DNA from: Beroe forskalii
Lineage: Eukaryota; Ctenophora; Nuda; Beroida; Beroidae
Length of the DNA: 64,000 bases
NCBI GenBank assembly: GCA_011033025.1
Contig: WFMF01000057.1
Coordinates: 658,861 to 722,860 of the forward strand
Direction: 5' to 3'
Position numbers and translations under genes: made by a program. The notes under the pieces are model-generated. The model saw nothing but the letters and a program-made list of their open reading frames with translations. It was not told where the DNA came from and searched no databases. Positions within the stretch are counted from its first letter, which is position 1. Every line of letters begins with the position of its first letter. This document shows positions 33,957 to 46,500 of the stretch, in pieces.

Positions 33957-34445
33957 AAATCCTATAGCGCAGCGGTGCAAGGCAACGTGAAGGAGAAACC
34001 AGTCAGCCAGACTGTCTTGAAGAAAGTGGTGCAGGACGTTGTACAAGGAGAGGATCGGGCCAAAAACGTCATGATTTTTGGTCTTGAAGAAGAAAACGAC
34101 GAGGAGCTGAATGCCAAGGTCAGTGAGATGTTCCAGTCGATGGGAGAAAAGCCTCGCGTTGAAGTCTGCCGCGTTGGACAGAAGAAGCCGGGCGGAGTCA
34201 CGAGACCTGTTAAAGTCACCACGGTATCTTCGACCGTTGCTGATCAGCTACTTCTCAAGTCACGCAAGCTCTGTCTGCTTGAGAAGTACAAGAAAGTGTA
34301 CGTCAATCCTGACAGGTCCCCGGAGGAGAGGGAGCAGCGGAGGGAGCTGGTGAAGGAGGTGAAGCGACTGTCGGAGGAGGACAAGGAGCAAAGACACTAT
34401 ATCAGGAATGGTAAAGTGTGTAGTGTTCCAAGGAGTGCTACATAG
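33957..34445 (+). mobile_element. LINE ORF1-type protein fragment
   Basis: An uninterrupted plus-strand frame (ATG at 33951; LINE similarity from about 33957) encodes the common ORF1 layout of animal CR1/L2-like LINEs. SYSAAVQG opens, then a basic linker, EDRAKNVMIFGLEEEN, VCRVGQ, RPVKVTTVSS and a charged C-terminus with NPDRSPEEREQRRELVKEVK and HYIRNGK. The N-terminal part usually found before the SY motif is missing and no ORF2 endonuclease/reverse transcriptase follows. It is therefore a truncated copy. Its start coincides with the point where AP3S coding sequence is lost on the opposite strand. Confidence 0.75.
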
Positions 34446-35078
34446 TGACCAATGATTGATTTGATATTCAGAAGGTGACATAAGTCAGTGAGAAATTATG
34501 ATTTTTAGTGTGGTTGTGCGTGAATCATGATGTTTTACTAGTTTCTATATGTCAGTACACAGGACTTGGTAGTCCTCACGAGCGTTTAGACTCTATTGAT
34601 TGTTTGAGGAGAGTTTAAATCACATTTTATCTCTTAATTGGTGTGCAGTGCCCTGTAGAGGGCCTTTTGAAATTATTGTTACTGCTTATATTTAATTATT
34701 TTCTGCCCATAAAAGCGGCACCCCTCCACGGAGGGTTTTCAATCATTAAAACAGTATTTTAGGAGGTGAAGTCTGAAGAGTTTACTGTACACAGCAACAC
34801 TGATGATTATAGTCCTAGTAAAAATACCATGGTTGGTTAAGTCAACCATGCTGCTGGCAGGCATATCAAACATATATAGGCTAAGGTTGTGGACAATTCC
34901 ACTCAGGTCTGGCAGTCCACCAACACCTGTGACTTCAATCAGACATGAAATGCCAACAGGGATGTACATGTTTAGCAAAGGATAAGTGAGGAAAAATGAA
35001 TATCCAGAAGCTGTTCCAGGAGGGTGCCTAGATCATAAACATAGTAAGTGAAATATGTGAAGATGTGTTCAATTTTTT
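34446..35078. other. Interval after the LINE fragment
   Basis: Probably in part LINE 3' sequence. A small dyad, CCCTCCACGGAGGG, lies at about 34725-34738. No ORF2 remnant or other gene is seen. Confidence 0.4.
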
Positions 35079-35355
35079 GGCTAGTGTCCCATTTAATTCT
35101 GGAGTCTACATTATCTATGATAATGACGTCAGTGAGAAATATATAGTTCAGTACATCTATAGAAGTAGAAATAGAATCTAGCACTTAAAAGGTTAGGATT
35201 AGGATCAGGATCAGGGTCAGGTTTTGTTAGGTTCAGGGTCAGGATTAAGGTTAGGCTGCTAGGGTTTTGGTTAGGGCAATAATTAGGTTTCGGATACAAA
35301 AAGATCGAAGTTTTGATCTGTGACGTCACTCAGCCAGAGTTATATGGGACACACC
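35079..35355. mobile_element. TTAGGG-type MITE, diverged copy
   Basis: A 277-bp element with ends GGCTAGTGTCCC and GGGACACACC, subterminal TGACGTCA and a core of AGGGTCAGG and TTAGG-like blocks. It is flanked by a perfect 8-bp direct repeat, AATTTTTT (35071-35078 and 35356-35363). It confirms the 8-bp target-site size independently of copy B. Confidence 0.85.
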
Positions 35356-36558
35356 AATTTTTTGAAGCAAAAATTTAAATTGGGAACTTGGCCAGAGCCT
35401 TCATGGTGTCTAGACTCTCGTATTCCTACTTTTGTCATAGTAAGATATGATAGAGATAGAGTTTTAAACTTACACACATTAAATCAACTAATGGAGGCTC
35501 AAACTAACTGGCCTCAAATATGATTGTAGCACTGCTGATGTTCTGAAAGAACTTTGCTATTAATCTCGTGTGTCTTATTTAAGTGTTGAACATGGCAATT
35601 GACAGTGACAATCACAAGGTATATATGATAGAGATATTTACAAAATTTAACAAGATCAGGTGGATTTGAAAAGTTTTATTTTAATTTTCTACATTCCTGT
35701 CAATGATCTTGACAATTTGAATCAAAAATTTAAACAATCTTTTATGCTGTTTTAATTAGCCTTTCAATTAAATAGATTTTACCCTTAGACCTTTTTAATT
35801 ATTAAGTAAAGATGTTGCGTCGTTTCACGACGCCCCTGGTAAAAGGAATTGGACCACGCAGACGGCGACGTGGCGCGGCGCGCGCACAACATATAGGGCG
35901 ATTGTTTTCATTACATGGTTAGGTTTAGATTAACACAAAAAGGCAGGTGTATAAAAACTTATTGAAAAAAAGAACGCGCGCCCCCGTTGAGGTAGATCAT
36001 GATTATGCGCGCGCTCGATAAAATTTATGCGCGTTCGGCTGCATGAAACGCGCCGCGCGCATGAATTAATGATTAACGCGGCGGGTGCGCGCGCGAACTC
36101 GTCTCATTAATTTATGCGCGCGGCGCGTGCACTCGTCTTGTGCGGGAGATGAAACGTGGCGTGGTCTATTCCATGGCCATCATGGATGTCACACGCCTTT
36201 TTTTCAGGCGCGCGCGCCGCGCTTTTTTTTTATTATTAAAAGGCACGCGCATGCAACATACAACAAAATTGATGAAATATTAATTGACTAATTGTACAAA
36301 GTCGAGTTTAGTCTTCAGCTATTCAAAATTATCAATCAAATTAATTATTTAAGCAAATCAAACGCATGAGCTTTAAATGTAACCCTATAATCATTGCTAA
36401 ACGTTGCATTGTATTTGTTTAACAATAACAGAATTAATAAATTGACAGATCACAGCTCATTATATTCAGCATCTATTTCTACATCATCACACACTGCAAA
36501 TTGTTTTTCAACTTCACGAACGCGACGCAAAGAAAGCAATTGACGTGTCTCAATATAC

Positions 36559-36771
36559 GTCAGTCTCCCATATAAACGGGAGCCTTCATTATCTATGACA
36601 ATGACGTCACTCAGAAAAATATATTCAAGCGCATCTAGCGCTTTAAGCAGTAAGGTTAGGGTTCTGGTTAGGGTCAGGATTTGTTAGGTTTAGGATAAGG
36701 ATTAAGGTTAGGGTTTTGGTAAGGTTTAGATCTGTGACGTCACTCAGAGCCGTTTATATGGGAGACATACC
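36559..36771. mobile_element. TTAGGG-bearing MITE, copy C
   Basis: It has ends GTCTCCCATATAAACGG and CCGTTTATATGGGAGACATA, subterminal TGACGTCACTCAG and a core of GGTTAGGG blocks. The duplicate segment near 45155 lacks it, so insertion postdates the duplication or differs between haplotypes. The target duplication is only weakly visible. Confidence 0.85.
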
Positions 36772-37571
36772 GATAATACCAAGTGATCAAATAAAAGAAT
36801 AGAATGTGGCCGTGGCAGAGTTCGATCCTCAGTTTGGCATAAGACAGATCTTTAGACAGATCTTAAGAGAGAATACCAAGCGTCCAAGCAATCAAGCATC
36901 TGTGCGATATGAAATTTCATGATCTTAAGCAGTGAATGTGATGCACGTCCGCACGTCATTGGTTATGAGGTGATCAGGTGAAGCTTAAGCAGAGCAGACC
37001 TTTTTTACACAAAATTTTACACTGGTTAAATTTGTCCCGCTGAAAATTGAAATCAGTTCTATCTCGATTCTCTAACTTGTAAGAGACAGTAATGTACAGA
37101 ACAAGAGCCTTCAGCCTCAGTATCTCGACGTTGCAGGTTCATAGTTCACTTCGGTGTTCAAGATGATGTAGTATGACCGAGTGATCAATCAAAGATGACG
37201 GTGCTGGCTAGAACACGGATACCGATCTGGTCTTTCTCAATCCGTGACATCATTTCGTACCTGCAATGGACAGTGAAGTGGACGGAAATTATCTTGATCA
37301 GCAAGGAGCATTCTTGTCTACGAATTTAAAATTTGAAATAATGAGTCAGATAACGTCAGACAAGAGCATCAAGTCGATTTTAAACTTAAGATCCAACGAA
37401 AGACTCGTGAAATAAAACTTGAAGAGTTATTTAAAGTATTAGGTCACCTATATTGACTTATTTACGATTGCGGAGAAAGTCAAATAATAAAATATAATAA
37501 TACACTTTCATACCTTGCCAGGCGTTGCCTGACCCCCTCGCGCGCGCGCCCCGACGTCAGACATTTCGTAC

Positions 37572-40500
37572 CTTGATTGCTGTTTGATTTGCAGGAGCTT
37601 CTGGAAGGATTTCTGGGCGGATGGTATTGGACTGTAATTGGACTTTGCAGGACGCGTAGCCGGACGGGACGATCCGGCGCTAGTCTCTCGGGACAAGTTT
37701 ACTGAACGGATGGATAAAGGAGTAGCTGCAGTGGACGGAGGCTTGCTTTTAGGCCTGAAATAATTTAAAAAAATCATTGATTTATCATAGAATTAAGGCG
37801 CAACTCGAATTTATTGATATTGGGGTTCTTATTGCTTTATTGATACCAAACTAGTTCCTTACAATTAACATTGGTACCTCATTATCGACGGTAGATTATC
37901 GACCGAGTAAGGTACCTTATTAACAAACAATCAAAGTTATCTTGTCAACATCGCACCAATATAATTGCCACACCCAAAGTTTCTTAATATTGACACCACT
38001 CGCACCATCAAGCATGTAGAAAAGCGCAGTTTGCCAATTCGCACATTCCATCACTGTAATATGGCATTGAATGAACCGCAAAAATCAAAATAAACAGAAT
38101 AACCCAACTTGTGGCAAATTCAGAAAAAACTGACCGTTAATGTCAGTTTAGTTATTGGCCAGTGATCGGAGCACACAATTTCGCACCATTAAATTCATCG
38201 CGCGCGCGCACGATAATACACGTTTGTGCGCGAAGACATTCACAACTGTAGCAATGCGCCGTACGCAAATCAAAAAGTCAGTTGGGTCATTCAGTAGGAC
38301 CGAAACTTAAATTGTACCAAGCCGAGATTTTGGAAAATTCTATGTTCGCCTGGTAATTTGTCAATATCTCTGAATCCCTTCGTCAAATATCAATGAAACT
38401 TTGTATTCAATTCGAGGATGATCGTTAAAAGCCAACTACGGCAAAAAATCAGAAGTCTATGAGCTCATTTATTCTCTATAATCAAACACAAGGATTAAAT
38501 TCGATTTTACCAAGATCAACCAATAGTTCAACAGTCATATCTCCGAATTCCTTCGTCATAATTTCATGAAACTTTCCAATCTATTCGAGAGTGATCCTAA
38601 GAAGGGAAAAACGTCGAAAAATCGAAAGTCCAAGTGCTAATTTTTTCGCTACAGTCAAACACAAGGATTTATTTTGATTTTACTAAGGTCGATTTGGTAC
38701 AACGGTCATATCTCCGAATTCCTACGTCATAATTTCATGAAACTTTCCAATCTATTCGAGAGTGATCCTAAGAAGGGAAAAACGTCGAAAAATCGAAAGT
38801 CCAAGTGCTAATTTTTTCGCTACAGTCAAACACAAGGATTTATTTTGATTTTACTAAGGTCGATTTGGTACAACGGTCATATCTCCGAATTCCTACGTCA
38901 TAATTTCATGAAACTTTCCAATCTATTCGAGAGTGATCCTAAGAAGGGAAAACGTCAAAAATTGAAAGTCCACGTGCTAATTTTTTCGCTACAGTCAAAC
39001 ACAAGGATTTATTTTGATTTTACTAAGGTCGATTTGGTACAGCGGTCATATCTCCGAATTCCTACGTCATAATTTCATGAAACTTTCCAATCTATTCGAG
39101 AGTGATCCTAAGAAGGGAAAAACGTCAAAAAATCGAAAGTCCACGTGCTATTTTTTTCGCTACAGTCAACTACAAGGATTTATTTTGATTTTACTAAGGT
39201 CAATTTGGTACAGTGGTCTTATCTCCGAATTCCTTCGTCATAATTTCATGAAACTTTCCAATCTATTCGAGACTGATCCTAAGAAGGGAAAAACGACGAA
39301 AATCGAAAGTCCATGTGCTAATTTTTTCGCTTCAGTCAAACACAAGGATTTATTTTGATTTTTACTAAGGTATTTTTTTTTATTTTACTCTACTCTCAAA
39401 TGGATTGGAAAGTTTCATGAAATTATGACGTAGGAATTCGGAGATATGACCGTTGTACCAAATCGACCTTTGTAAAATCAAAATAAATCCTTGTGTTTGA
39501 CTGTAGCGAAAAAATAAGCACGTGGACTTTCGATTTTTGACGTTTATCCCTTCTTAGGATCACTCTCGAATAGATTGGAAAGTTTCATGAAATTATGACG
39601 TAGGAATTCGGAGATATGACCGCTGTACCAAATCGACCTTAGTAAAATCAAAATAAACTTTGTGTTTGACTGTAGCGAAAAAATGAGCACGTGGACTTTC
39701 GATTTTTGACGTTCTTCCCTTCTTAGGATCACTCGAATAGATTGGAAAGTTTCATGAAATTATGACGTAGGAATTCGGAGATATGACCGTTGTACCAAGA
39801 TATTTCATTTGGTACAGTTGGTACACTTAGGTCCGACTCGGGTCATTTTGGCAAAATTTTGAGTCAACACGCCTTTTGATCACGGTGCACATAAAGTGCT
39901 CATTGATTTTTACCAGGGACGGACTAATTTCAGCCAGAGTAAATAAAAGTAGATAATTACAGGCGTTCTTAGTACATTAACACGTAGTATTTGGTCCTTT
40001 TCACACATTTTAAGAAACACCTACTTTTTGTTGGGTTGCCGGTGAATGAGCCCGTCCAGTTGCGCAGCACGTGTAGTAGCGAGGAGAGTGGTAGTAGGAG
40101 CGGTAGGAAGGGGGTTAACGTAACTGTCAGGGTCCTGAAAAGATACCTTCCGATAATGGATCGTGGAGATAATTATGGATTGACAGATTAAAGCCGGAGT
40201 AACGCCTTTAGAAACGTACATTACATATTGTGATAGAAGTGTTCAACTCTTTCCACAAAGCTCTGAATTTCATGGCGGTTGTAGAGAGGGCGTATCTTAT
40301 TGACTACATAATCATGATAACAGGGATAACATGTTACCAAGTGGGATTGGATAAAACTTCATCCATACCAACAAAGTCTACCCAGATGTAAGTGCGTGTG
40401 TTTCACCACACACTGCTATTCGTGATTAAATCTAACAGCAACCGCCCATACACACACATTATTCTCGACTTGTATGATGTGATATCTTACACTTTTAATA

Positions 40501-43500
40501 TAAAACATTGACAGAGGTCAGAGAGTCTTACACTTTTAATATAAAGCATTGACAGAGGTCAAAGAGAGTCCTGTCGTTGCGCGCAGAGTTCCACCTTTTA
40601 ACATGCACAGTTAATGAATCAATGATATTACTTGCTCAATAAAACATTATATATACTACAATAATAATATGCTTACCTACACTGTATAAAACATATGAGA
40701 ATTTCAGAGCGCCGATGACTCGATGATTATCATCATACGTATATGCAACATAAAATGTAACTATGCAAGATTTGTGATCGAGCAACAGTGTTTTTAATTA
40801 ACTTTCATCGCGCTTCATTGAGCGTGAATTTAAAATTTCACTCGAGATATAATCATAATATTGAGACATAATGCAATGTGTTACATGTTAACATGCTCTG
40901 TGTGAAATTTACAACTGTAAACAACCACAAAATCAAAATAAAAAGAAATTTCTTATCCTAAGGATTGATACATGAGAGGAGGGAGAGACTAAACTGTGAA
41001 TCGTCAGCGGTTACCCTACAGCTGATGTAAGGTCCCCGGGAGAACCCCAATATCAGCAGATGTTACAAACTTCACCGAATCACTCACCATTTGAATCCAG
41101 TCGCTGTCCACTTCATCTCTGAGTGATACCTTCTTTTCAGGTAGTGTTTCCATACCCAGCGGGATTACACAGTTCACGAGGTAAAACCTGGGAGATCCAG
41201 AATTATTAAATTTATTTTGTTTTCAAGTTTATCAATCAGATATTAGAATGTAGCCAATCACAAAAGGTATCTTCTTATCTCGCAATATGTCAGGCATAAA
41301 ATCATGTATGCAGTCAGGTGTAAACGAGGAATTTAATCTAGAATTAACTGAAATTTTAAGCTGCACTGAGGCTTGAGATATCCTCTGAAATCCAGTGGCC
41401 AATAGTTAGTTGTAGGACAAATTGTAAAAGCTCGGGAGGAATTGATCATGAAATGACTCAAGAAATTATTTCTAAATTATTGAGCATATGCCATATTACA
41501 TGCACGGATAAAGTGATAAGTTGTATCCTACAGTCAGTGTTCAACAAAAAATAGTCAAATTGTATGTTTGTGATTTGACACGGTACACCATCATTAAACT
41601 CGAATTTTATTAGTCTATGCTGCATAATGTGTATGTTTATAAACAATAAACAATGCCCACATTTTTTCTAATATTGACATATCAAACTGGCTGGATGTTA
41701 AACAATTCTGTAGCTCAGGAATTCTTTCGAAACCACGCTTATTGTTTATTTGAAGAGTGCTGTGTTTTTGCGAAGTGGCCTGTTCGGCAAGTTCAATCCA
41801 TTGCACGGCAAGCAGCGGTTATCCCAGTGCAGCAACACGAGGATTTTTATGACAAGCAGTCACACATATATAACTAGATAACTGTAATAATATAATGCTA
41901 AATTCGCACTTGCAGTCGCGCGCAAGTCACTTGCGGTGAGGGACTGGTTTCATGAATCACTCGGTAATTTGACGGCTGACTGAATTTGATAGAAAATTTC
42001 TCATTCAACACTAACAAATTCAAAAGAGCTTTATAAGCTACTAGAAAGGCCCGTTGGGCCTGCTAGATAATACACGACCAAATTATAAGCTCTCAAAAAG
42101 TTTATGAAGGAGCATATAATTCGTTGGCTTCTTTTAGTAATGCTGGGCCGTGCAAGTTTTGTTCATTATAATTTGCTCTTGTATAATGAATTTAAATCTG
42201 AAAATTAAACCGAGTACCTATCGTACTCATACTTAACGTTGAATCAAAGCATTGATTCACTCCAAGAGCAGTAGGTATTCCAAAATCGCAATTTGCTATG
42301 CCAAAATTCGATTCAATTTGATTTTGATTTTGTGCAATCTTAAATTGCTCTAAATTCACAATTTTCCGTTACCATTAACTCAGCATTGATTAAAATCGAC
42401 CAACGTCTGTCACAGATTTATGAAGAGATGCTATCGGAAATAGCCTCCACGATGCCAGCCATACCAGTTCTCTTTTTCCAGATCTTGAATTTCAAATGAA
42501 AAACAGTAAACACGTCTTTTTTCAAACGCTAAAGCGCAGCAATCAACAACGTATCAGAAAGCACTTGAATAGAACTGATTATAATCTGCACGTGCAGAAT
42601 ATCTGTATCCATAGCAACGGCGCGACTTAGCCCAGCTTAGCCTTTGTTTTTCTTGATATTCTCTTGGCAAGCTCAAATTTAAACTGTGCGCCCGCACAGA
42701 CATAATTCACGTGCTCTTACCAAATTATATATAAGATATGATAGTATGACTTCTGAGGCAAAAAAGATCCGAAATCAACCATTTTCTGTCTGTTATGGGG
42801 GTTAAAATCGCGTTTTTCGGCTTGAAAACTGCCTTTTTTCGCCCCTTATTGGGCGTAGATGTCTCATGGGTGGTCAAATAGAAGTGTATCTGGTCATAAA
42901 TTATGCGCCTGAAACCACTGAACCAATGATATTCGCCAGTTTTCCTTTGTTTTCCTTTAAACTCCAAAAACCCTATTTTAACCTCTCAAAACAGTGATCC
43001 AGGCCGGTATTCATTTCTGAGGCACCCAAGATCCGAAATCGAAAAGCTTTGGCCGATTGAGCTAAACATTTGCACGCCATCCATGGACGGACCTAAGAAA
43101 GACATACCATACATCAGAATCCCGAAATCAGCCATTTTCTGTCTGTTATGGGGGTTAAATCGCGTTTTTCGGCTTAAAACCGCCTTTTTCGCCACTTATT
43201 GGGCGTAGATGTCTCATGTGTGGTCAAATAGAAGTATCTGGTCACAAATTATGCGCCTGAAACCACTGGAACCAATGATATTCGCCAGTTTTTTGTTTTC
43301 CTGTAAACCCAAAAACCCTATTTTACCTCTCAAAACAGTGATCACAGGTATTCATTTCTGAGGCACCCAAGATCCGAAATCGAAAAGCTTTGGCCGATTG
43401 ATCTGAAAATTTGCATGCCATCCATGGACGACCTAAGAAAGACATACCATACTTCAGAATCCCGAAATCAGCCATTTTCTGTCTGTTATGGGGGTTAAAA

Positions 43501-46500
43501 TCGCGTTTTCGGCTTAAAACTGCCTTTTTCGCCCCTTATTGGGCGTAGATGTCTCATGGTGGTCAGAAGTGTATTATCATAAATTATGCGCCTGAAACCA
43601 CTGAACCAATGATTTTCGCCAGTTTTCCTTTGTTTTCCTGTAAACTCAAAAACCCTATTTTACTCTCTCAAACAGTGATCCAGGCTGGTATTCATTTCTG
43701 AGCACCCAGATCCGAAATCGAAAAGTTTTGGCCGATTGAGCTGAAAATTTGCACGCCATCCATGGACGACCTAAGAAAGACATACCATACATCAGAATCC
43801 CGAAATCAGCCATTTTCTGTCTGTTATGGGGGTTAAAATCGCGTTTTTCGGCTTAAAATCTTTTTTTTTCCCTTATTGGGCGTAGATGTCTCATGGGTGG
43901 TCAAATAGAAGTGTATCTGGTCATAAATTATGCGCCTGTTTAAAAAATTATAAAGTTTAAAATTAAAAAATTTTTAAAAATTTATGAAATTTTTTTTGAT
44001 AGAAAATATAATAAAAAAATTTAAAATTCAATGATTCAAAAATTTTATTTTTCAAATTCTATCGATGATCTTGACAAGTGGAATCAGAAATTTAAGCAAG
44101 CTTTTATGTTTTTATTAGCCTTTCCATTAAATAGATTTTACCCATATTTTAATAAATTTTACCCATGGACCTTTTTAATTCTTTTTAGATATCTACCGCT
44201 TGTCAGTACGGAGGGCCAGATTCAGACAAAATTGACATCCTGACATTAAAAATGTAAAAAGGAATTGGACGACGCAGACGGCGACGCGGCGCGGCGCGTG
44301 CAAAACTTAGGGCGACTGGTTTCGCGCACGGAGTGCACGGCGCGGCAAGCGACGCCCCTGGTTAGGGGAAGCGCACCTAGTACCTTCGTAGGTTGATCAA
44401 TGATCATGCGCGCGCTCGTGATTATTTATTTATTTGTATTCGTTAATTCATGCGCGCGGCAGTGCGGCACTTATCTGTTGCATAAATCCTGAAATCCAGG
44501 CGCGCACACCAAACAAAACGAGGCGTGTCCCACTCTACGGCACGCGCCTTTTCAATGAATTTCAGGCGCGCGCAGCTGTAGCACAACGCGCTTTTTTCAA
44601 TAAAAAGCGCACGTTTCATTTTAACAGGCACGTGCATGCAACTTAATTTGTTTGGCGTTGACAGACCCTCTCGAGAATCAGCGCCGCGCGCGCGTGGCGC
44701 GGCGCTGATTCTCAGCGTCAGCGGGTCATACATCGTAGGACAAAACTTAATTTAATAATTTATGTTATACTAATTGATTGCTCTAACCAGATCCCTAGTT
44801 TTACGCGCGCACCGCGCCTTGCTCCAAACCGTTTCGCGACACCCCTGGTTAGGGGACGGGAACTAATTGACGAATATTGTGCACAGTCGAGTTCACTAGT
44901 TTATATCTACAGCTATTCAGATTTCAAAATTATCAATAAAATTAAAGCAAATTAAATCAAACGCATGAGCTTTAAATGAAACAGTAATTATTGCCAAACG
45001 TTGCATTGCATTCATCAACAACTGAAAAGAAATTGACATGGACAGATCGCAGCCTATTATATTCAGCATCTATTTCAAATCTGCATCAATTATCACACAC
45101 TGCAAATTGTATTTCAACTTCATGAACACGATGCGAAGCAAGCAATTGACGAGTGTTGATACCAAGTGATAATAAAAGAATAGAATGTATTATTTTGCAA
45201 GAAAGTTCCTGAGTTCGATCCTCAGTTTGGCATAAGACAGATGTACTGAGATGACGAGATCTGAATACCAAGTGTCCAAGCAATCTAATCAAGCATCTGT
45301 ACGAAAAGAAACTTCATAATATCTTAGGCAGTGAATCTGATGCACGCCCGCACGTTATTGGTTATGAGGTGAACAGGTGAAGCTTAAGCAGGGCGGACCT
45401 ACACAAAAATTTACACTGGTTAAATTTGTCCCGCTGAAAATTGAAATCAGTTCTATCTCGATTCTCTAACTTGTAACCGACAGTAATATCATACATAGCC
45501 AGAGCCAGAATATCTCGACGTTGCAGATGATCCATAGTTCAGTAGTTCACTTCGGTGTTCAAGATGATGTAGTATGACTGAGTGATCAATCAAAGATGAC
45601 GGTGCTTGCAAGAACCCGGATACCGATCTGGTCTTTCTCAATCCGTGACATCATTTCGTACCTGCAATGGACAGTGAAGTTGACGGAAACTATCGTGTTC
45701 AGCAATGAGCATTCTTGTCTCCCAATTCAAAATTTGAAATAATGAGCCAGACAACTTCAGTCTTATGAAATAAAACTTGGTCACATTTTATTACTATTGC
45801 AGAGAAAGTCAGATAACAAAATAAAATTTGAAAAAATTTCGTACCTTGATTGCTGTTTGATTTGCAAGAGCTTTTGGAAGGATTTCTGGGCGGATGGTAT
45901 TGGACTGTAATTGGACTTTGCAGGACGTGTAGCCGGACGGGACGATCCGGCGCTAGTCTCTCGGGACAAGTTTACTGAACGGATTGATAAAGGAGTAGCT
46001 GCGGTGGACGGAGGCTTGCTTTTAGGCCTGAAATAAGGAATAAATTATTGAGTTACCAAAGTGCGAGGGCATAACCCGCCTTTATTGATATTATGGGTTC
46101 TTCTTGATACCTTACTAGTTACAATTAACATCGGTACCTTATTAAAAACGGTAACTCATCAAAAAAGTAAGATACCTTATTAACAAACAATCAACGTAAT
46201 CTTGTCAACATCGCACCAATGTAATGGCCACACCCGAAGTTTCTTTAATTGACACCACTCGGCACCCAATCAAGTATGTAGAAAAGCGCAGTTTGACAAT
46301 TCGCACATTCCATCACTGTGATATGGCATTGCATGAACTGCAGAATAAACAGAGTTACCCAACTTGTGGCAAATTCAGAGGATTTAAACTGATGTCAGTT
46401 TGGCCAGTGATCGGAGAACGCAGTTTTGCACCATTCATCGCGCGCGCAATAATACACGTTTGTGCGCGAAGGCATTTACAACTGTAGCACTGCGCCGTAC

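Larger units (their letters stand above)
35690..42045. repeat. Segmental duplication, copy 1
   Basis: This segment matches 44030-50140 over most of its length, with small indels. Shared landmarks include the GCAGACGGCGACG region, the exon at 37754-37572, the exons at 40134-40025 and 41187-41088, and GATATCTTACACTTTTAATA at 40480. Copy 1 alone carries a MITE at 36559-36771. The copies start about 8.3 kb apart. Confidence 0.9.

Noticed and set aside
38845..39358. Repetitive protein with MILLRSIWY-type units
   Set aside because: It is a translation of the 171-bp satellite; the same peptide appears from the inverted copies on the other strand.
45209..45225. tRNA gene suggested by a perfect T-arm-like stem, CTGAG-TTCGATC-CTCAG (also near 36815-36840 in the other copy)
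   Set aside because: No acceptor, D or anticodon stems fit around it. It is at most a relic of a tRNA-derived SINE.
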